Source: JTS-RE37 sp963756115
GTDB taxonomy: Bacteria > Bacteroidota > Bacteroidia > Flavobacteriales > Flavobacteriaceae
Assembly: GCA_963756115.1 (NCBI GenBank)
Contig: CAVWMN010000010.1
Span: 1,178,001 to 1,242,000 of the forward strand
Direction: 5' to 3'
DNA: 64,000 nucleotides
The position numbers and the translations under genes were made by a program. Position 1 is the first letter of the stretch, and each line of letters opens with the position of its first letter. Of this stretch, positions 1-9,930 are shown piece after piece. Under the pieces are notes generated by a model, which saw only the letters and a program-made list of their open reading frames with translations, was not told where the DNA came from and ran no database searches.

Positions 1-1
1 C

Positions 2-364
2 GATACCTACGGATATCGGCTTGCTGTGGCCGGCAGTGCCATTGCGGAATCCGTAACGGTGAAACTACATTCCAAATGGCCCGATTTTGTATTCACGGAT
101 TCATATCCCCTCCCAAGCCTTGAAGAGGTGGAACTGCATATAGAAGAAAAGGGCCACCTGATCGGTATGCCGAGTGCGGCGGAAGTGATACAGAATGGCA
201 TTGAGCTGGGCGACATGAATGCCAGGCTGCTCCAGAAAATAGAGGAAATGACCCTGTATATCCTGCAACTGGAAAAGAGGATTCAGATATCAGAGGAGGA
301 AAACATGAAAATGCAGGAATTATGGGCGAAAGTAGCCTTACTGGAGAAGAAATCACAGAAATGA
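2..364 (+). CDS. C-terminal part of a surface protein with a flavobacterial 'LAVAG...' tail module (5' end outside window)
   Basis: The reading frame is open to the left window edge, so only the last 120 or so residues are visible. They match, nearly residue for residue, the last part of the large surface protein encoded just downstream: a LAVAG core, an AESV/WPDFVF segment, an YPLPSLEEVE helix, a GHLIGMPSA loop, a GDMNARLLQKIEE helix, then a charged coiled coil. In flavobacteria this module ends many exported repeat proteins, often after phage tail-fibre-like GIGT repeats. Its role is not established; trimerisation or assembly is an inference. A GTG at 26 could be taken as a start but lies inside the conserved module, so it is unlikely to be real. 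Confidence 0.8.
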   Translation, partial: DTYGYRLAVAGSAIAESVTVKLHSKWPDFVFTDSYPLPSLEEVELHIEEKGHLIGMPSAAEVIQNGIELGDMNARLLQKIEEMTLYILQLEKRIQISEEENMKMQELWAKVALLEKKSQK

Positions 365-782
365 CCTCCCAAACAAAATACCTTAGGATCCCGATATCCC
401 ACTTTTTTCTTTGAAAGCGCTGATGGCGCTCTTCCTGTGGCCTCCTGTGGAATTGGCAATAGCCAGCAAATCTGCGACCCCTGATAACCAGCAAACACTG
501 CATTAAACTATCTGTTAAAAAATACTTTTTATCTACTACATACGGTTACGCTCCCAGTATTATTCTATCCTTTAAGGATGGTGTAGGAAAGCACTTTCGT
601 GAACGAAAAAATAGGTGCATTTCATCGAAGAAATTTACACTTTAAAGAATATCCATCAAATGGGACAGGAAACAATTTTAATGGTTTATTTTTAAAATAA
701 ACACCCCCTCATACTACCCCCATGCTAGGCTCTAGCGTAGAGATTTTTAAGTTTTTGTTCATCATATAAGTAGCCAAATGAA
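365..782. other. Intergenic region between two surface-protein genes
   Basis: No convincing coding potential is seen on either strand. A short hairpin (AGCGC...GCGCT, about 413-428) follows the upstream stop codon but lacks a T-tract. The AT-rich last 150 bases presumably carry the promoter of the downstream gene, but no clear TAnnTTTG box stands out. Confidence 0.4.
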
Positions 783-3700
783 ATGGGGAAAAAAACTACG
801 CATTTTATATTCGGGATTTTTTTAATGACACTGGGCTTTTCGGCCGGTGCTCAGCAACTGCACACCCACGCCAATGCCGCATCCATCGGCAATGAGGCGA
901 ATGCAACCACAGGCTGGATCCAGGAGAACGCGCCCATCACCTCTGTAACAGGTGGTGCCCAGTCAGGCTCCTTTTTTTTACGGTTAACATCATCATCTTC
1001 AACTGCACAGGGCGGCCGCAGGATGTCATACGCTTTCCCTGCACAGGTGGGGCAGGATTACGATATCAGGATATGGGCCCGGGAAGGTGCGCAGGCAACT
1101 CCCAATGCAGAACCCGCATTTGCCGCATGGGTGGGGTTATCTGGTTTTTCTACCCAGGTAATTTCCGGGACACAATGGACAGAATATGTCTTTAATGTAA
1201 CTGCGACTACCGCCCAACCACAGATCCGCGTGTGGACCAGTAGTTTTAGCACACGGGGGGTCGCAGGGAATTCAGTGGAAATTGACAATGTTTCCATACT
1301 TCCGGCGGGCACCGATACCACAGCACCGACCGCCCCTGGAAGCCTCGCTGCATCCAACATCACCACAACCTCCGCCAACCTGTCATGGACGGCCGCTACA
1401 GACAATGTGGGTGTCACGAATTACCGGATTTACAATAATGGTACCCTGCTGACTGCCACGGGAGGTACCGGCACCAATTTCCTGCTTACGGGACTTACCC
1501 CCTCAACTTCCTACAACCTTACGCTCCGGGCAATTGATGCTGCAGGAAATGAGTCCGGCGATAGCAATAATGCTGCTTTTACGACCAATTCCAACGATAC
1601 ACAGTCTCCGAATGTCAGCATTTCTTCTATTGAAAACTCTCCGACGAATGCAATCCCAATTCCACTTACCATTACTTTTGACGAGCCGGTTACCGGTTTT
1701 GATTTGTCGGACCTGACCATTGGCAACGGTACCGCCGGAAATTTCTCGGGTAGTGGTGCCACTTATACGGCAAACATTAGTCCGGCCGGGAATGGAATGG
1801 TGACTGTAGATATAGCGGCCAATGTTGCCACGGATGCTGCAGGCAACGGGAATATTGCGGCTATCCAGTTCAGTATCCTATCAGATACAAGTCCGCCCAC
1901 AGCACAAATCTCATCTTTGGCAAGCTCCCCAACCAATACCAGCCCTATTCCTGTTATCATTACCTTCGATGAACCCATTTCAGGTTTGCTGGCCTCAGAC
2001 CTTGTTGTGGGCAACGGCAGCGCCGGGAATTTGTCGGGTTCCGGGGCCGACTATACTGTCGACATCACCCCCGGCGGTACTGGTACCGTTACGGTAGACC
2101 TGCCTGCCGATGTGGCTGCAGATGCTGCCGGCAATGGGAACGCGGCGGCTAACCAGTTCAGTATCGAATATGATATATCTCAGCCATCGGTACTCCTGGC
2201 CTCAACGGAAACCTCCCCAACAAACGCATCCCCTATCCCGGTCACTATAACCTTTGAAGAACCGGTAACTGGCTTTACACAAGGGGACCTGGTGATCACT
2301 AACGGAAGCCCATCGAATTTCTCAGGTTCCGATGCCAGTTATACCGCCACTATCACTCCGGCGGGAGATGGGATCATTACCGTTGATATCCCTGCCAATG
2401 TGGCCATAAACGGTGCAGGGAACGGAAATGCGGCGGCCCCGCAATTTAGTATCGAATTTGATGGTACAGGACCCGGCGTGCTGCTCGCCTCCACCGAATC
2501 ATCCCCTACCAATGCCAGCCCAATTCCCGTTACCATTACCTTTGATGAACCTATTTCGGATTTGTTGGTCTCGGACCTTGTTGTGGGAAATGGCAGCGCC
2601 GGGAATTTGTCGGGCTCCGGTACCGACTATACAGTCGATATAACCCCAGGGGGTAGTGGTACGGTTACGGTAGACCTGCCTGCCGACGTGGTTGCAGATG
2701 CTGCCGGTAACGGGAATATTGCTGCTGTCCAGTTCAGTATCCTGTCAGATACAAGTCTGCCCACTGCACAGATCACATCATTGGCAAGCTCCCCAACCAA
2801 TACCAGCCCTATTCCCGTTGTCATTACCTTCGATGAACCCATTTCGGGTTTGCTGGCCTCAGACCTTGTTGTGGGCAATGGAAGCGCCGGGAATTTGTCG
2901 GGCTCGGGGGCCGACTATACGGTCGATATCACACCCGGCAGTAGCGGTACCGTTACGGTAGACCTGCCTGCCGATGTGGCTGCAGATGCTGCCGGTAATG
3001 GCAATGCGGCGGCTAACCAGTTCAGTATTGAATATGATTCTTCCCAGCCATCGGTACTCATTGCCTCATCGGAAACCTCCCCAACAAACGCATCACCTAT
3101 CCCGATCAGTATAACCTTTGAAGAACCGGTAACGGGATTTACACAAGGGGACCTGGTGATCAGTAACGGAAGCCCATCGAATTTCTCAGGTTCCGATGCC
3201 AGCTATACCGCCACTATCACTCCGGCCGGCGATGGGATCATTACCGTTGACATCCCAGCCAATGTGGCCATAAACGGTGCAGGGAACGGAAATGCGGCGG
3301 CACCGCAATTTAGTATCGAATTTGATGGTACAGGACCCGGGGTGCTGCTCGCCTCCACAGAATCATCCCCTACCAGTGCCAGCCCTATTCCCGTTACCAT
3401 TACCTTCGAAGAACCTATTTCGGATTTGCTGGTCTCGGACCTTGTTGTAGGCAATGGAAGCGCCGGGAATTTGTCGGGCACCGGGGCCGACTATTCAGTC
3501 GATATAACCCCTGGGGGTAGTGGTACCGTTACGGTAGACCTGCCTGCAGACGTGGTTGCAGATGCTGCCGGCAATGGGAATATTGTGGCTATCCAGTTCA
3601 GTGTCCTGTCAGATACAAGTCCGCCCACAGCACAGATCTCATCACTGGCAAGCTCCCCAACCAATACCAGCCCTATTCCTGTTATCATTACCTTCGATGA

Positions 3701-5213
3701 ACCCATTTCAGGGTTGCTGGCCTCAGACCTTGTTGTGGGCAACGGCAGCGCCGGGAATTTGTCGGGTTCCGGGGCCGACTATACCGTTGACATCACCCCA
3801 GGCGGTAGTGGTACCGTTACTGTAGACCTGCCTGCCGATGTGGCTGCAGATGCTGCCGGTAATGGCAATGCGGCAGCTATCCAGTTCAGTATTGAATATG
3901 ATATTTCCCAGCCATCCGTACTCCTGGCCTCAACGGAAACCTCCCCAACAAACGCATCCCCTATCCCGGTCACTATAACCTTTGAAGAACCGGTAACGGG
4001 ATTTACACAAGGGGACCTGGTGATCACTAACGGAAGCCCATCGAATTTCTCAGGTTCCGATGCCAGCTATACCGCCACTATCACTCCGGCGGGCGATGGG
4101 ATCATTACCGTGGATATCCCTGCCAATGTGGCCATAGACGGTGCAGGGAATGGAAATGCGGCGGCCCCGCAATTGAGTATCGAATTTGATGGTACAGGAC
4201 CCGGCGTGCTGCTCGCATCCACGGAATCATCCCCTACCAATGCCAGCCCTATTCCCGTTACCATTACTTTTGACGAGACAGTAAACGGATTCACCCTTTC
4301 GGACCTGGACGTAACCAACGGCTCTGCAGGGAATTTTTCCGGAAACGGAGCCAATTATTCGGCATATATCACCCCGATAACGGATGGTACCGTTACCGTC
4401 AATGTAGACGCCGGCTCAGCCATGGACATAGCAGGGAACGAAAATTCCGCAGCTCCACAATTCTCCATTGTCTACCAGGAAACAGATTCCGAAGCGCCCG
4501 ATCCGGTAGACGACCTGGCAGCCCTTAACATCACAGATACAGCTGCGGACCTGATTTGGTCAGAACCCTATGACAACGTCGGTGTCACGGACTATGAAGT
4601 AATACGGGACGGTTCCAGCCTGGGGTTCACAGGAGGGGCGAGGGCTTATCATATCACCGGACTGGATCCTGAAACATCTTATATTTTTACCGTCTACGCA
4701 CAGGATGCCGAAGGGAATGTATCCGATATCAGTAATATAGTGACGATAAATACTACGGAAGTTCATTATACCACTGCCAATGCAAACCTGACCACGGTTG
4801 ACTGGAGAACCCGTGACCTTTTGGTCAACGGAAACCTGGGGATTGGCACCACCAATACCAGCGGCTATCTCCTGGCTGTAGCGGGTGGGGTCATCGCAGA
4901 ATCAGTTAAGGTGGACCTGCAATCAGACTGGCCGGATTTTGTCTTTTCGCAATCCTACCCCCTCCCCACCCTTGCAGAAGTAAAACGCCATATTGAAGGA
5001 AAAGGTCATTTGATGGGAATCCCGAGCGCATCGGAAGTACGGGAGGAAGGGATCGATCTGGGCGATATGAATGCCAGGTTGCTGCAGAAAATTGAGGAAC
5101 TCACCCTTTATATGCTGCAACAGGAAAATCGGATTCTGGACCTGGAAGAGGAAATGAGGAAACAGCAGGAATCGAGGGAGAAGGTAAAAGCAAAAGAAAA
5201 ATCGCAGGAATGA
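783..5213 (+). CDS. Large secreted repeat protein: FnIII, ten Ig-like domains, FnIII, tail module
   Basis: A 1476-residue exported protein. Residues 1-24 form a signal peptide ending in GAQ. A lectin/CBM-like beta domain (about 25-175) follows, then a fibronectin type III domain (about 178-268), ten tandem Ig-like domains of the Big type (about 270-1232, each about 96 residues with core SPTNASPIPVTITFDEP and a late DAAGNGNAAA motif), a second FnIII (about 1240-1325), and the C-terminal tail module with coiled coil shared with the upstream gene. Nine of the ten Ig-like domains form three copies of an A-B-C triplet exactly 864 bp long. No T9SS sorting domain is seen. An adhesin or matrix role is inferred from the architecture only. 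The ATG at 783 gives the signal peptide directly. Confidence 0.85.
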   Translation: MGKKTTHFIFGIFLMTLGFSAGAQQLHTHANAASIGNEANATTGWIQENAPITSVTGGAQSGSFFLRLTSSSSTAQGGRRMSYAFPAQVGQDYDIRIWAREGAQATPNAEPAFAAWVGLSGFSTQVISGTQWTEYVFNVTATTAQPQIRVWTSSFSTRGVAGNSVEIDNVSILPAGTDTTAPTAPGSLAASNITTTSANLSWTAATDNVGVTNYRIYNNGTLLTATGGTGTNFLLTGLTPSTSYNLTLRAIDAAGNESGDSNNAAFTTNSNDTQSPNVSISSIENSPTNAIPIPLTITFDEPVTGFDLSDLTIGNGTAGNFSGSGATYTANISPAGNGMVTVDIAANVATDAAGNGNIAAIQFSILSDTSPPTAQISSLASSPTNTSPIPVIITFDEPISGLLASDLVVGNGSAGNLSGSGADYTVDITPGGTGTVTVDLPADVAADAAGNGNAAANQFSIEYDISQPSVLLASTETSPTNASPIPVTITFEEPVTGFTQGDLVITNGSPSNFSGSDASYTATITPAGDGIITVDIPANVAINGAGNGNAAAPQFSIEFDGTGPGVLLASTESSPTNASPIPVTITFDEPISDLLVSDLVVGNGSAGNLSGSGTDYTVDITPGGSGTVTVDLPADVVADAAGNGNIAAVQFSILSDTSLPTAQITSLASSPTNTSPIPVVITFDEPISGLLASDLVVGNGSAGNLSGSGADYTVDITPGSSGTVTVDLPADVAADAAGNGNAAANQFSIEYDSSQPSVLIASSETSPTNASPIPISITFEEPVTGFTQGDLVISNGSPSNFSGSDASYTATITPAGDGIITVDIPANVAINGAGNGNAAAPQFSIEFDGTGPGVLLASTESSPTSASPIPVTITFEEPISDLLVSDLVVGNGSAGNLSGTGADYSVDITPGGSGTVTVDLPADVVADAAGNGNIVAIQFSVLSDTSPPTAQISSLASSPTNTSPIPVIITFDEPISGLLASDLVVGNGSAGNLSGSGADYTVDITPGGSGTVTVDLPADVAADAAGNGNAAAIQFSIEYDISQPSVLLASTETSPTNASPIPVTITFEEPVTGFTQGDLVITNGSPSNFSGSDASYTATITPAGDGIITVDIPANVAIDGAGNGNAAAPQLSIEFDGTGPGVLLASTESSPTNASPIPVTITFDETVNGFTLSDLDVTNGSAGNFSGNGANYSAYITPITDGTVTVNVDAGSAMDIAGNENSAAPQFSIVYQETDSEAPDPVDDLAALNITDTAADLIWSEPYDNVGVTDYEVIRDGSSLGFTGGARAYHITGLDPETSYIFTVYAQDAEGNVSDISNIVTINTTEVHYTTANANLTTVDWRTRDLLVNGNLGIGTTNTSGYLLAVAGGVIAESVKVDLQSDWPDFVFSQSYPLPTLAEVKRHIEGKGHLMGIPSASEVREEGIDLGDMNARLLQKIEELTLYMLQQENRILDLEEEMRKQQESREKVKAKEKSQE
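1887..4478 (+). repeat. Three in-frame 864-bp super-repeats (A-B-C Ig-like domain triplets)
   Basis: The landmark ACAAGTCNGCCCAC recurs at 1887, 2751 and 3615, exactly 864 bases (288 codons) apart. Each unit holds three distinguishable 96-residue domains (cores ..SGLL.., ..TGFTQ.., ..SDLL..). DNA identity between units is high by eye. The third unit diverges in its last domain (NGFTL instead of SDLL). This indicates recent amplification of triplets rather than of single domains. Confidence 0.85.
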
Positions 5214-5252
5214 CCGGGCCCAATTTAAAAATTCAAATACGGCCCATCTGCT

Positions 5253-5636
5253 TTATTCGCTATTTTCACGATATGAGCTGACATACAATATTCCGTTACT
5301 CACACTATCGATAACGTAGGTAAAGCGGCGTATCTCATTATCCGGGATGGTAAGATATCTTCCCAGATTCTTTCCGTCATTGACACAATAGATTAAGGGA
5401 TCATCCCGCAAGGGGTCATATCGCAATTCCTGATAAGCAGATGTATCATTCGGTTGCAGGTTTTCAAATTTCATTGAAAATAATGAAACATGGGTGAAGA
5501 CAAGGTCACTGGCATTAACCACCCGGATTTTAGTGGCACTGTCCTGAGATGCAGACCTGGTTGGATTATTTGATTTGAGTTCCGTGGAAAAACCAGATAC
5601 TACTAACAGGATTAAACTATACTTGATCCAATTCAT
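5253..5636 (-). CDS. Small exported hypothetical protein
   Basis: A 127-residue protein of unknown function. The frame is open further upstream, but the ATG at 5636 begins a typical signal peptide (MNWIKYSLILLVVSGFS) and is preferred. The mature part contains a segment YQELRYDPLRDDPLIYC followed by a predicted beta-rich tail (IPDNEIRRFTYVIDSVSNG). It converges with the large surface-protein gene and diverges from the TonB receptor. No known family is recognised with confidence. Confidence 0.6.
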   Translation of the reverse strand: MNWIKYSLILLVVSGFSTELKSNNPTRSASQDSATKIRVVNASDLVFTHVSLFSMKFENLQPNDTSAYQELRYDPLRDDPLIYCVNDGKNLGRYLTIPDNEIRRFTYVIDSVSNGILYVSSYRENSE

Positions 5637-5811
5637 ACCTGTAAAAATAAGAAAGATTCGCACGCTCTTAAAGATCGCATGGAAGTCTTTTGACTCCTGT
5701 AAGGTTTCTGGAGTACCATAGGATTCTGTGATATATAACCCCAACAATATCATGGCAATAAACACATAATCCGCCTGTAAAATTGTAATTTTAAAATAAA
5801 TATCCTTGGAA

Positions 5812-8049
5812 ATGAGATGCCTCTTATTCCTTTCCCTTTTGGCATTTGGTTACTATTCCCACGCCCAGATCCAGGTCATTGGAAAAGTAATTGAGTATAA
5901 TGACAAGGGAAAGACCAGGGTAGTGGCGGATGCAAATGTGTACTGGCTCTTCGGTACCATCGGCACTGTCACAGACTCCCTGGGAAATTTCAAAATTCCT
6001 TATTCTAATACTTTAGATAAACTTGTGGTAAGTTCTGTTGGCTATCGTTCTGATACCATTCCCGTAAACAGGCCTAATTTAGGAAACATCGTCCTTTTCC
6101 CGACCGTGGTGTTGGATGAGGTAATCGTTAAAAAAGAAGTGGCTTCGTTACAAAAGTCGTTGTTCAAAATACAAAATGTCGTGTCGGTTGACAGCCGGGA
6201 AATGTTAAAGGCTGCCTGTTGTAATCTGTCTGAAAGTTTTGAGACCAATCCTACGGTAGATGTCAACATATCTGATGCCGTACTGGGTGCTAAACAAATC
6301 CAGATGCTTGGCCTCAATAGCCCCTATCTGTTATTTACGCAGGAGAACATGCCTTCCATCAGGGGGGCATCACAAGTCTTTGGGCTCTCCTTTATTCCAG
6401 GGTCCTGGATTGATGGGATTCAAATTACCAAAGGTGCCGGCACCGTTATCAATGGTTATGAAAGCATTTCGGGCCATATAAACAGTGAACTTGTGAAACC
6501 TTTATCCGATAAACGATTTTTCCTGAACCTATATGCGAATAATTATGAACGCTATGAATTCAACTCAAGGCTGAACCATACTTTTGGGGATGATTTGGGT
6601 GTTGGCCTCTACCTGCATGCCAATCTAAGGGATGGAATTATCGATGCTAATGGGGATACTTTCCTGGATACCCCTTTGGCACATCAGGTTAATTTCATGA
6701 ATCGTTGGCAATATATGAATCCTGAGAGCGGGTGGGTAAGCTTCGCTACCATTCAATACCTTTCCGACACCAAAAAGATGGGGCAGACCGACTTTGATTT
6801 TAAATCGGACAGGTTTACGACCAATGCATGGGGCAGTGAGATCAATACCTCCCGAATGGATATTTCTTCCAAAGTTGGGTATGTATTTCCGGACCTTCCC
6901 TACCAGAGTTATGGTCTGCAGCTGGCTTACAGCACCCATGACCAAAACTCATATTACGGGACAAACGTCTATGACATTTATCACGATTCTTTCTATAGCA
7001 ACTTCATATTTAATAGTATTATCGGCAGCACCCAACACAAGTTCAAAACCGGAATTAATTTCAATTATGATATATTCAGTGAGTTGGTCAATTCAACACT
7101 ATTTAACAGGGACGATACGGTAGTCGGGGCTTTTTTTGAATACACTTTTGATAATTTGGAAGGACTGAGTTTTGAGGCAGGACTGCGGGCAGACAGTCAT
7201 AATAACCTGGGAGATTTTCTTACCCCACGATTCCATTTACGATACGCCTTATGGGACAAAGCCAGTTTTAGGGCATCTTTTGGAAGGGGAAAGCGAGGCG
7301 CCAATATTTTCGCGGAAAATCAACAATTGTTTGCCTCCTCCCGGCAAATAACAATTTCAGACAGGGGAGGCAGGTATTACGGCCTCAACCCGGAAATAGC
7401 ATGGAATTATGGCGTAAGCTTTATCCAAAAATTGTATCTGGGGAACAGGGTGCTGGATTTTTCGATCGACTTTTACAGAACACAATTCGAAGACCAGGTC
7501 ATCGTCGATTGGGAAGATCCAAGGGTAATTTCCTTTTATAATCTCGCAGGCAGGAGTTATTCCAATTCTTTACAATTGGATTTAAACTATGAGATCATAC
7601 AATCATTGCATTTGCGGTCCACCTACAAGTATTTTGATGTGGTCAGTGATTACGCTACCGGTTCCCTTAAAAAGCCCCTGCAACCAACCTTCCGGTTATT
7701 TATGAACCTCAGCTACGAAACACCTAAAAAGAACGAAGGGAGACAATGGCGGTTCGATCTTACCACAAATTGGCTGGGGAGGCAGCGTTTGCCAGATACA
7801 ACCGCTAATCCCAGGGAATTCCGGCTCCCCTCCAATTCCCCGTCATATGGACTGATAAATGCCCAGGTTACCAAAGCATTTTCCAATAAATTCGAAATAT
7901 ATGTGGGCGGTGAAAATATTGGTAATTATACACAAGAACGGCCTATTTTATCCAATACAGAACCGTTCGGCACTTATTTTGACAGTACCATTTTGTATGC
8001 TCCCGTATTGGAAAGTGCTTATTATGCCGGATTCAGATATAAAATTTAG
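5812..8049 (+). CDS. TonB-dependent outer-membrane receptor, probably for a metal
   Basis: About 745 residues. A signal peptide ends at YSHAQ (about residue 20). A carboxypeptidase-regulatory-like beta domain follows (about 20-105; ends VSSVGYRSDTI...), then a plug domain (about 110-225, with ..IRGASQVFGLSFIPGSWIDGI and KGAGTVINGYESISGHIN) and a 22-strand-type beta barrel ending in the aromatic GFRYKI. ATG at 5812 was chosen over an in-frame TTG at 5806. Nine bases downstream lies a small exported heavy-metal-binding protein, so the two are very likely one operon. With the tyrosinase gene next door, copper is the most plausible substrate; that is inference, since no residue here proves the ligand. 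Confidence 0.85.
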   Translation: MRCLLFLSLLAFGYYSHAQIQVIGKVIEYNDKGKTRVVADANVYWLFGTIGTVTDSLGNFKIPYSNTLDKLVVSSVGYRSDTIPVNRPNLGNIVLFPTVVLDEVIVKKEVASLQKSLFKIQNVVSVDSREMLKAACCNLSESFETNPTVDVNISDAVLGAKQIQMLGLNSPYLLFTQENMPSIRGASQVFGLSFIPGSWIDGIQITKGAGTVINGYESISGHINSELVKPLSDKRFFLNLYANNYERYEFNSRLNHTFGDDLGVGLYLHANLRDGIIDANGDTFLDTPLAHQVNFMNRWQYMNPESGWVSFATIQYLSDTKKMGQTDFDFKSDRFTTNAWGSEINTSRMDISSKVGYVFPDLPYQSYGLQLAYSTHDQNSYYGTNVYDIYHDSFYSNFIFNSIIGSTQHKFKTGINFNYDIFSELVNSTLFNRDDTVVGAFFEYTFDNLEGLSFEAGLRADSHNNLGDFLTPRFHLRYALWDKASFRASFGRGKRGANIFAENQQLFASSRQITISDRGGRYYGLNPEIAWNYGVSFIQKLYLGNRVLDFSIDFYRTQFEDQVIVDWEDPRVISFYNLAGRSYSNSLQLDLNYEIIQSLHLRSTYKYFDVVSDYATGSLKKPLQPTFRLFMNLSYETPKKNEGRQWRFDLTTNWLGRQRLPDTTANPREFRLPSNSPSYGLINAQVTKAFSNKFEIYVGGENIGNYTQERPILSNTEPFGTYFDSTILYAPVLESAYYAGFRYKI

Positions 8050-8058
8050 TAAAGCGAT

Positions 8059-8424
8059 ATGAAAAAACCAGTATTGATTGCTCTAATAACATTGCTTGGG
8101 ATAGGACTGGCCCATTGTCAGGACAAGAATAAATCCGTAAATTTTGAGGTCAGCGGAAATTGTAAGATGTGCAAAAACCGTATAGAAAAGGCGGCGCTAA
8201 AGATACAGGGGGTAAAGTTTGCCCTGTGGAGTCCGGAAACCAAGGAATTCAAAGCTATCATCGATGAAAGAAAGTGTACTGTACCGGACATTCAGAAGAA
8301 AATCGCTGAAGTTGGGCACGATTCAGAAGGATTTATCGCTCCTGAAGCGGTTTATGAGAAGCTTCCGGAGTGTTGCAAATACAGGAATCCTGAAAGCATT
8401 CACATGGATCATGGAAACCATTGA
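8059..8424 (+). CDS. Exported heavy-metal-associated (HMA) domain protein
   Basis: 121 residues with a signal peptide ending near AHCQ and one HMA ferredoxin-like fold. The metal-binding CxxC is Cys35-Lys-Met-Cys38 within GNCKMCKNRIE. A Cys/His-rich tail (ECCKYR..., HMDHGNH) could add ligands. HMA domains normally bind Cu(I) or similar soft metals; here the protein would act in the periplasm rather than the cytosol. It lies 9 bases after the TonB receptor, suggesting that it hands metal on after outer-membrane uptake. Start is the first ATG. Substrate identity is inferred. Confidence 0.8.
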   Translation: MKKPVLIALITLLGIGLAHCQDKNKSVNFEVSGNCKMCKNRIEKAALKIQGVKFALWSPETKEFKAIIDERKCTVPDIQKKIAEVGHDSEGFIAPEAVYEKLPECCKYRNPESIHMDHGNH

Positions 8425-8463
8425 ACATCAACGGGTTAATATATGGTGATTATAAATTTCGCC

Positions 8464-9843
8464 TTACAACTTAACCACCCTTTTCACGACCAGGAGTTTA
8501 CCATTGGCATCGGATACGCGGATGACATAGAAACCGGCAGTTAAACCGTATAGGTTCTTTATGACCAAGGTGTCCGTATTTTGAAATGCTTCCTCCCGCA
8601 CCGGCATTCCCATCATGTTGAACACTTCAATAACACAATCCTTTTTCTTACTCAATTTGATCGTGATGGTATCCCAGAACGGGTTAGGGGCTGCACTTAT
8701 AATAATTGGTTCATCTTTCAGGAGATCGCCACCTTCCTCCCATACAACAGGTTCAAATAACTTATCGGAATAGGGATAGGGGTTGTTTCGTATTGGGCCC
8801 AGAACGAAGGACGGGGCAAAGCTTGGAAGGGCAGGAGTATCGATAGAAGCCATAAACGAAGATCCTGCTGCAGCTTCAAACCCGGGAACCAAATGGATTT
8901 CGTTAACTGATTCAAGCCTTGCAACGGTTCCTGCCGGAACCAAAAAATTATTACCGGCCTCAATGCTGTACTGATAGTAAAAAATTTCTTCCGGGTTATA
9001 CGTATTGCTTACAATATAATTATCCAACCGGGCAAGGCCATTTGCAGCATAAAAAATACCAAATACCCTGCTATCGGTTATATCATTGGGATCGACAGAA
9101 GGCAAAACCTGCCCATTGTATACATAGGTTCCATCATAACGCAACATGGAGGTCGTGATATAGGAGGAACTATGATGTATTTCCTCCCAGTCGTGCCATA
9201 CCTTGTCCACAAACGAATGGTGGAAAAAAAACGCCGGATCCCTGGGTGAAAGTGGTGTGGGCATGACGCCCCCTGTCCACACGTGGGCACCTCTGTGCAC
9301 AGGCCTTCTTTCCAATTCATTCGAAAAATCGAAAAAATCGGGCATATTCATTAGATTGGAAACCTGAATAGGTGTTGGGAGAGGGCCTCCCTGCCCAAAA
9401 TTCCTGTTCAGGGACCAGTTTGTATTAAAACTTCCCAAAAAGCTCTGGTTCCATAAGGCATCTGACGCTGACTGATAAATTGAAGTATCCCAGTAACCCA
9501 GGCTTAATTCCGGGTTGATTTCCTGAACGGCCTGCTCCATTTCAAATATCATCCTTCTGTGCCAGGCCAAAAAAATCTCACGCTCTGACTCATCAGGCAG
9601 GTTAAAATGCAGGTCTGGCCGCGTTGGGTCTGCCGTGTTATCAGAATTGAAGAAATTAGCATGGAAGGTCGCCATGTCATTGAACAGATCAGGACCGGTT
9701 CGCAGCGCATAAAAGGCATTGACCAGGCCCGTTATTTCATATTCGGTCATCTCGTCAAAACTTTTCCGGATGCTTTGAGAAAAGGATATAAACGAAAAAA
9801 GACAAATAAAAGATCCCGCTATTAACCATCTGGTCCTATCCAT
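8464..9843 (-). CDS. Secreted tyrosinase-family copper oxidase with T9SS sorting domain
   Basis: 459 residues. A signal peptide (about 1-23) precedes a tyrosinase/polyphenol oxidase core. Candidate CuA histidines are His61, His79 and His95 (FLAWHRR). CuB has His183-x3-His187 (HRGAHVWTGG) and the His208/His209 pair in DPAFFFHHSFVD. The last 80 residues (from about 378; AAPNPFWDTITI... ending VVKRVVKL) are a type A T9SS C-terminal sorting domain, so the enzyme is probably exported across the outer membrane and surface-attached or released. The predicted reaction is oxidation of phenols to quinones with a binuclear copper site. It converges with the TonB/HMA pair. Confidence 0.88.
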   Translation of the reverse strand: MDRTRWLIAGSFICLFSFISFSQSIRKSFDEMTEYEITGLVNAFYALRTGPDLFNDMATFHANFFNSDNTADPTRPDLHFNLPDESEREIFLAWHRRMIFEMEQAVQEINPELSLGYWDTSIYQSASDALWNQSFLGSFNTNWSLNRNFGQGGPLPTPIQVSNLMNMPDFFDFSNELERRPVHRGAHVWTGGVMPTPLSPRDPAFFFHHSFVDKVWHDWEEIHHSSSYITTSMLRYDGTYVYNGQVLPSVDPNDITDSRVFGIFYAANGLARLDNYIVSNTYNPEEIFYYQYSIEAGNNFLVPAGTVARLESVNEIHLVPGFEAAAGSSFMASIDTPALPSFAPSFVLGPIRNNPYPYSDKLFEPVVWEEGGDLLKDEPIIISAAPNPFWDTITIKLSKKKDCVIEVFNMMGMPVREEAFQNTDTLVIKNLYGLTAGFYVIRVSDANGKLLVVKRVVKL

Positions 9844-9930
9844 CTGAATCTCCTGTTTATTACGTATTACTAAATCGTAAAACGAAGCTATTATTATAAT
9901 TATGAATATTAATTCATCGTCTGTGAACGG

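Noticed and set aside
783..5213. T9SS sorting domain on the large repeat protein
   Set aside because: The C-terminus is a coiled-coil tail module; no PNP..G.Y.V-type sorting motif is seen.
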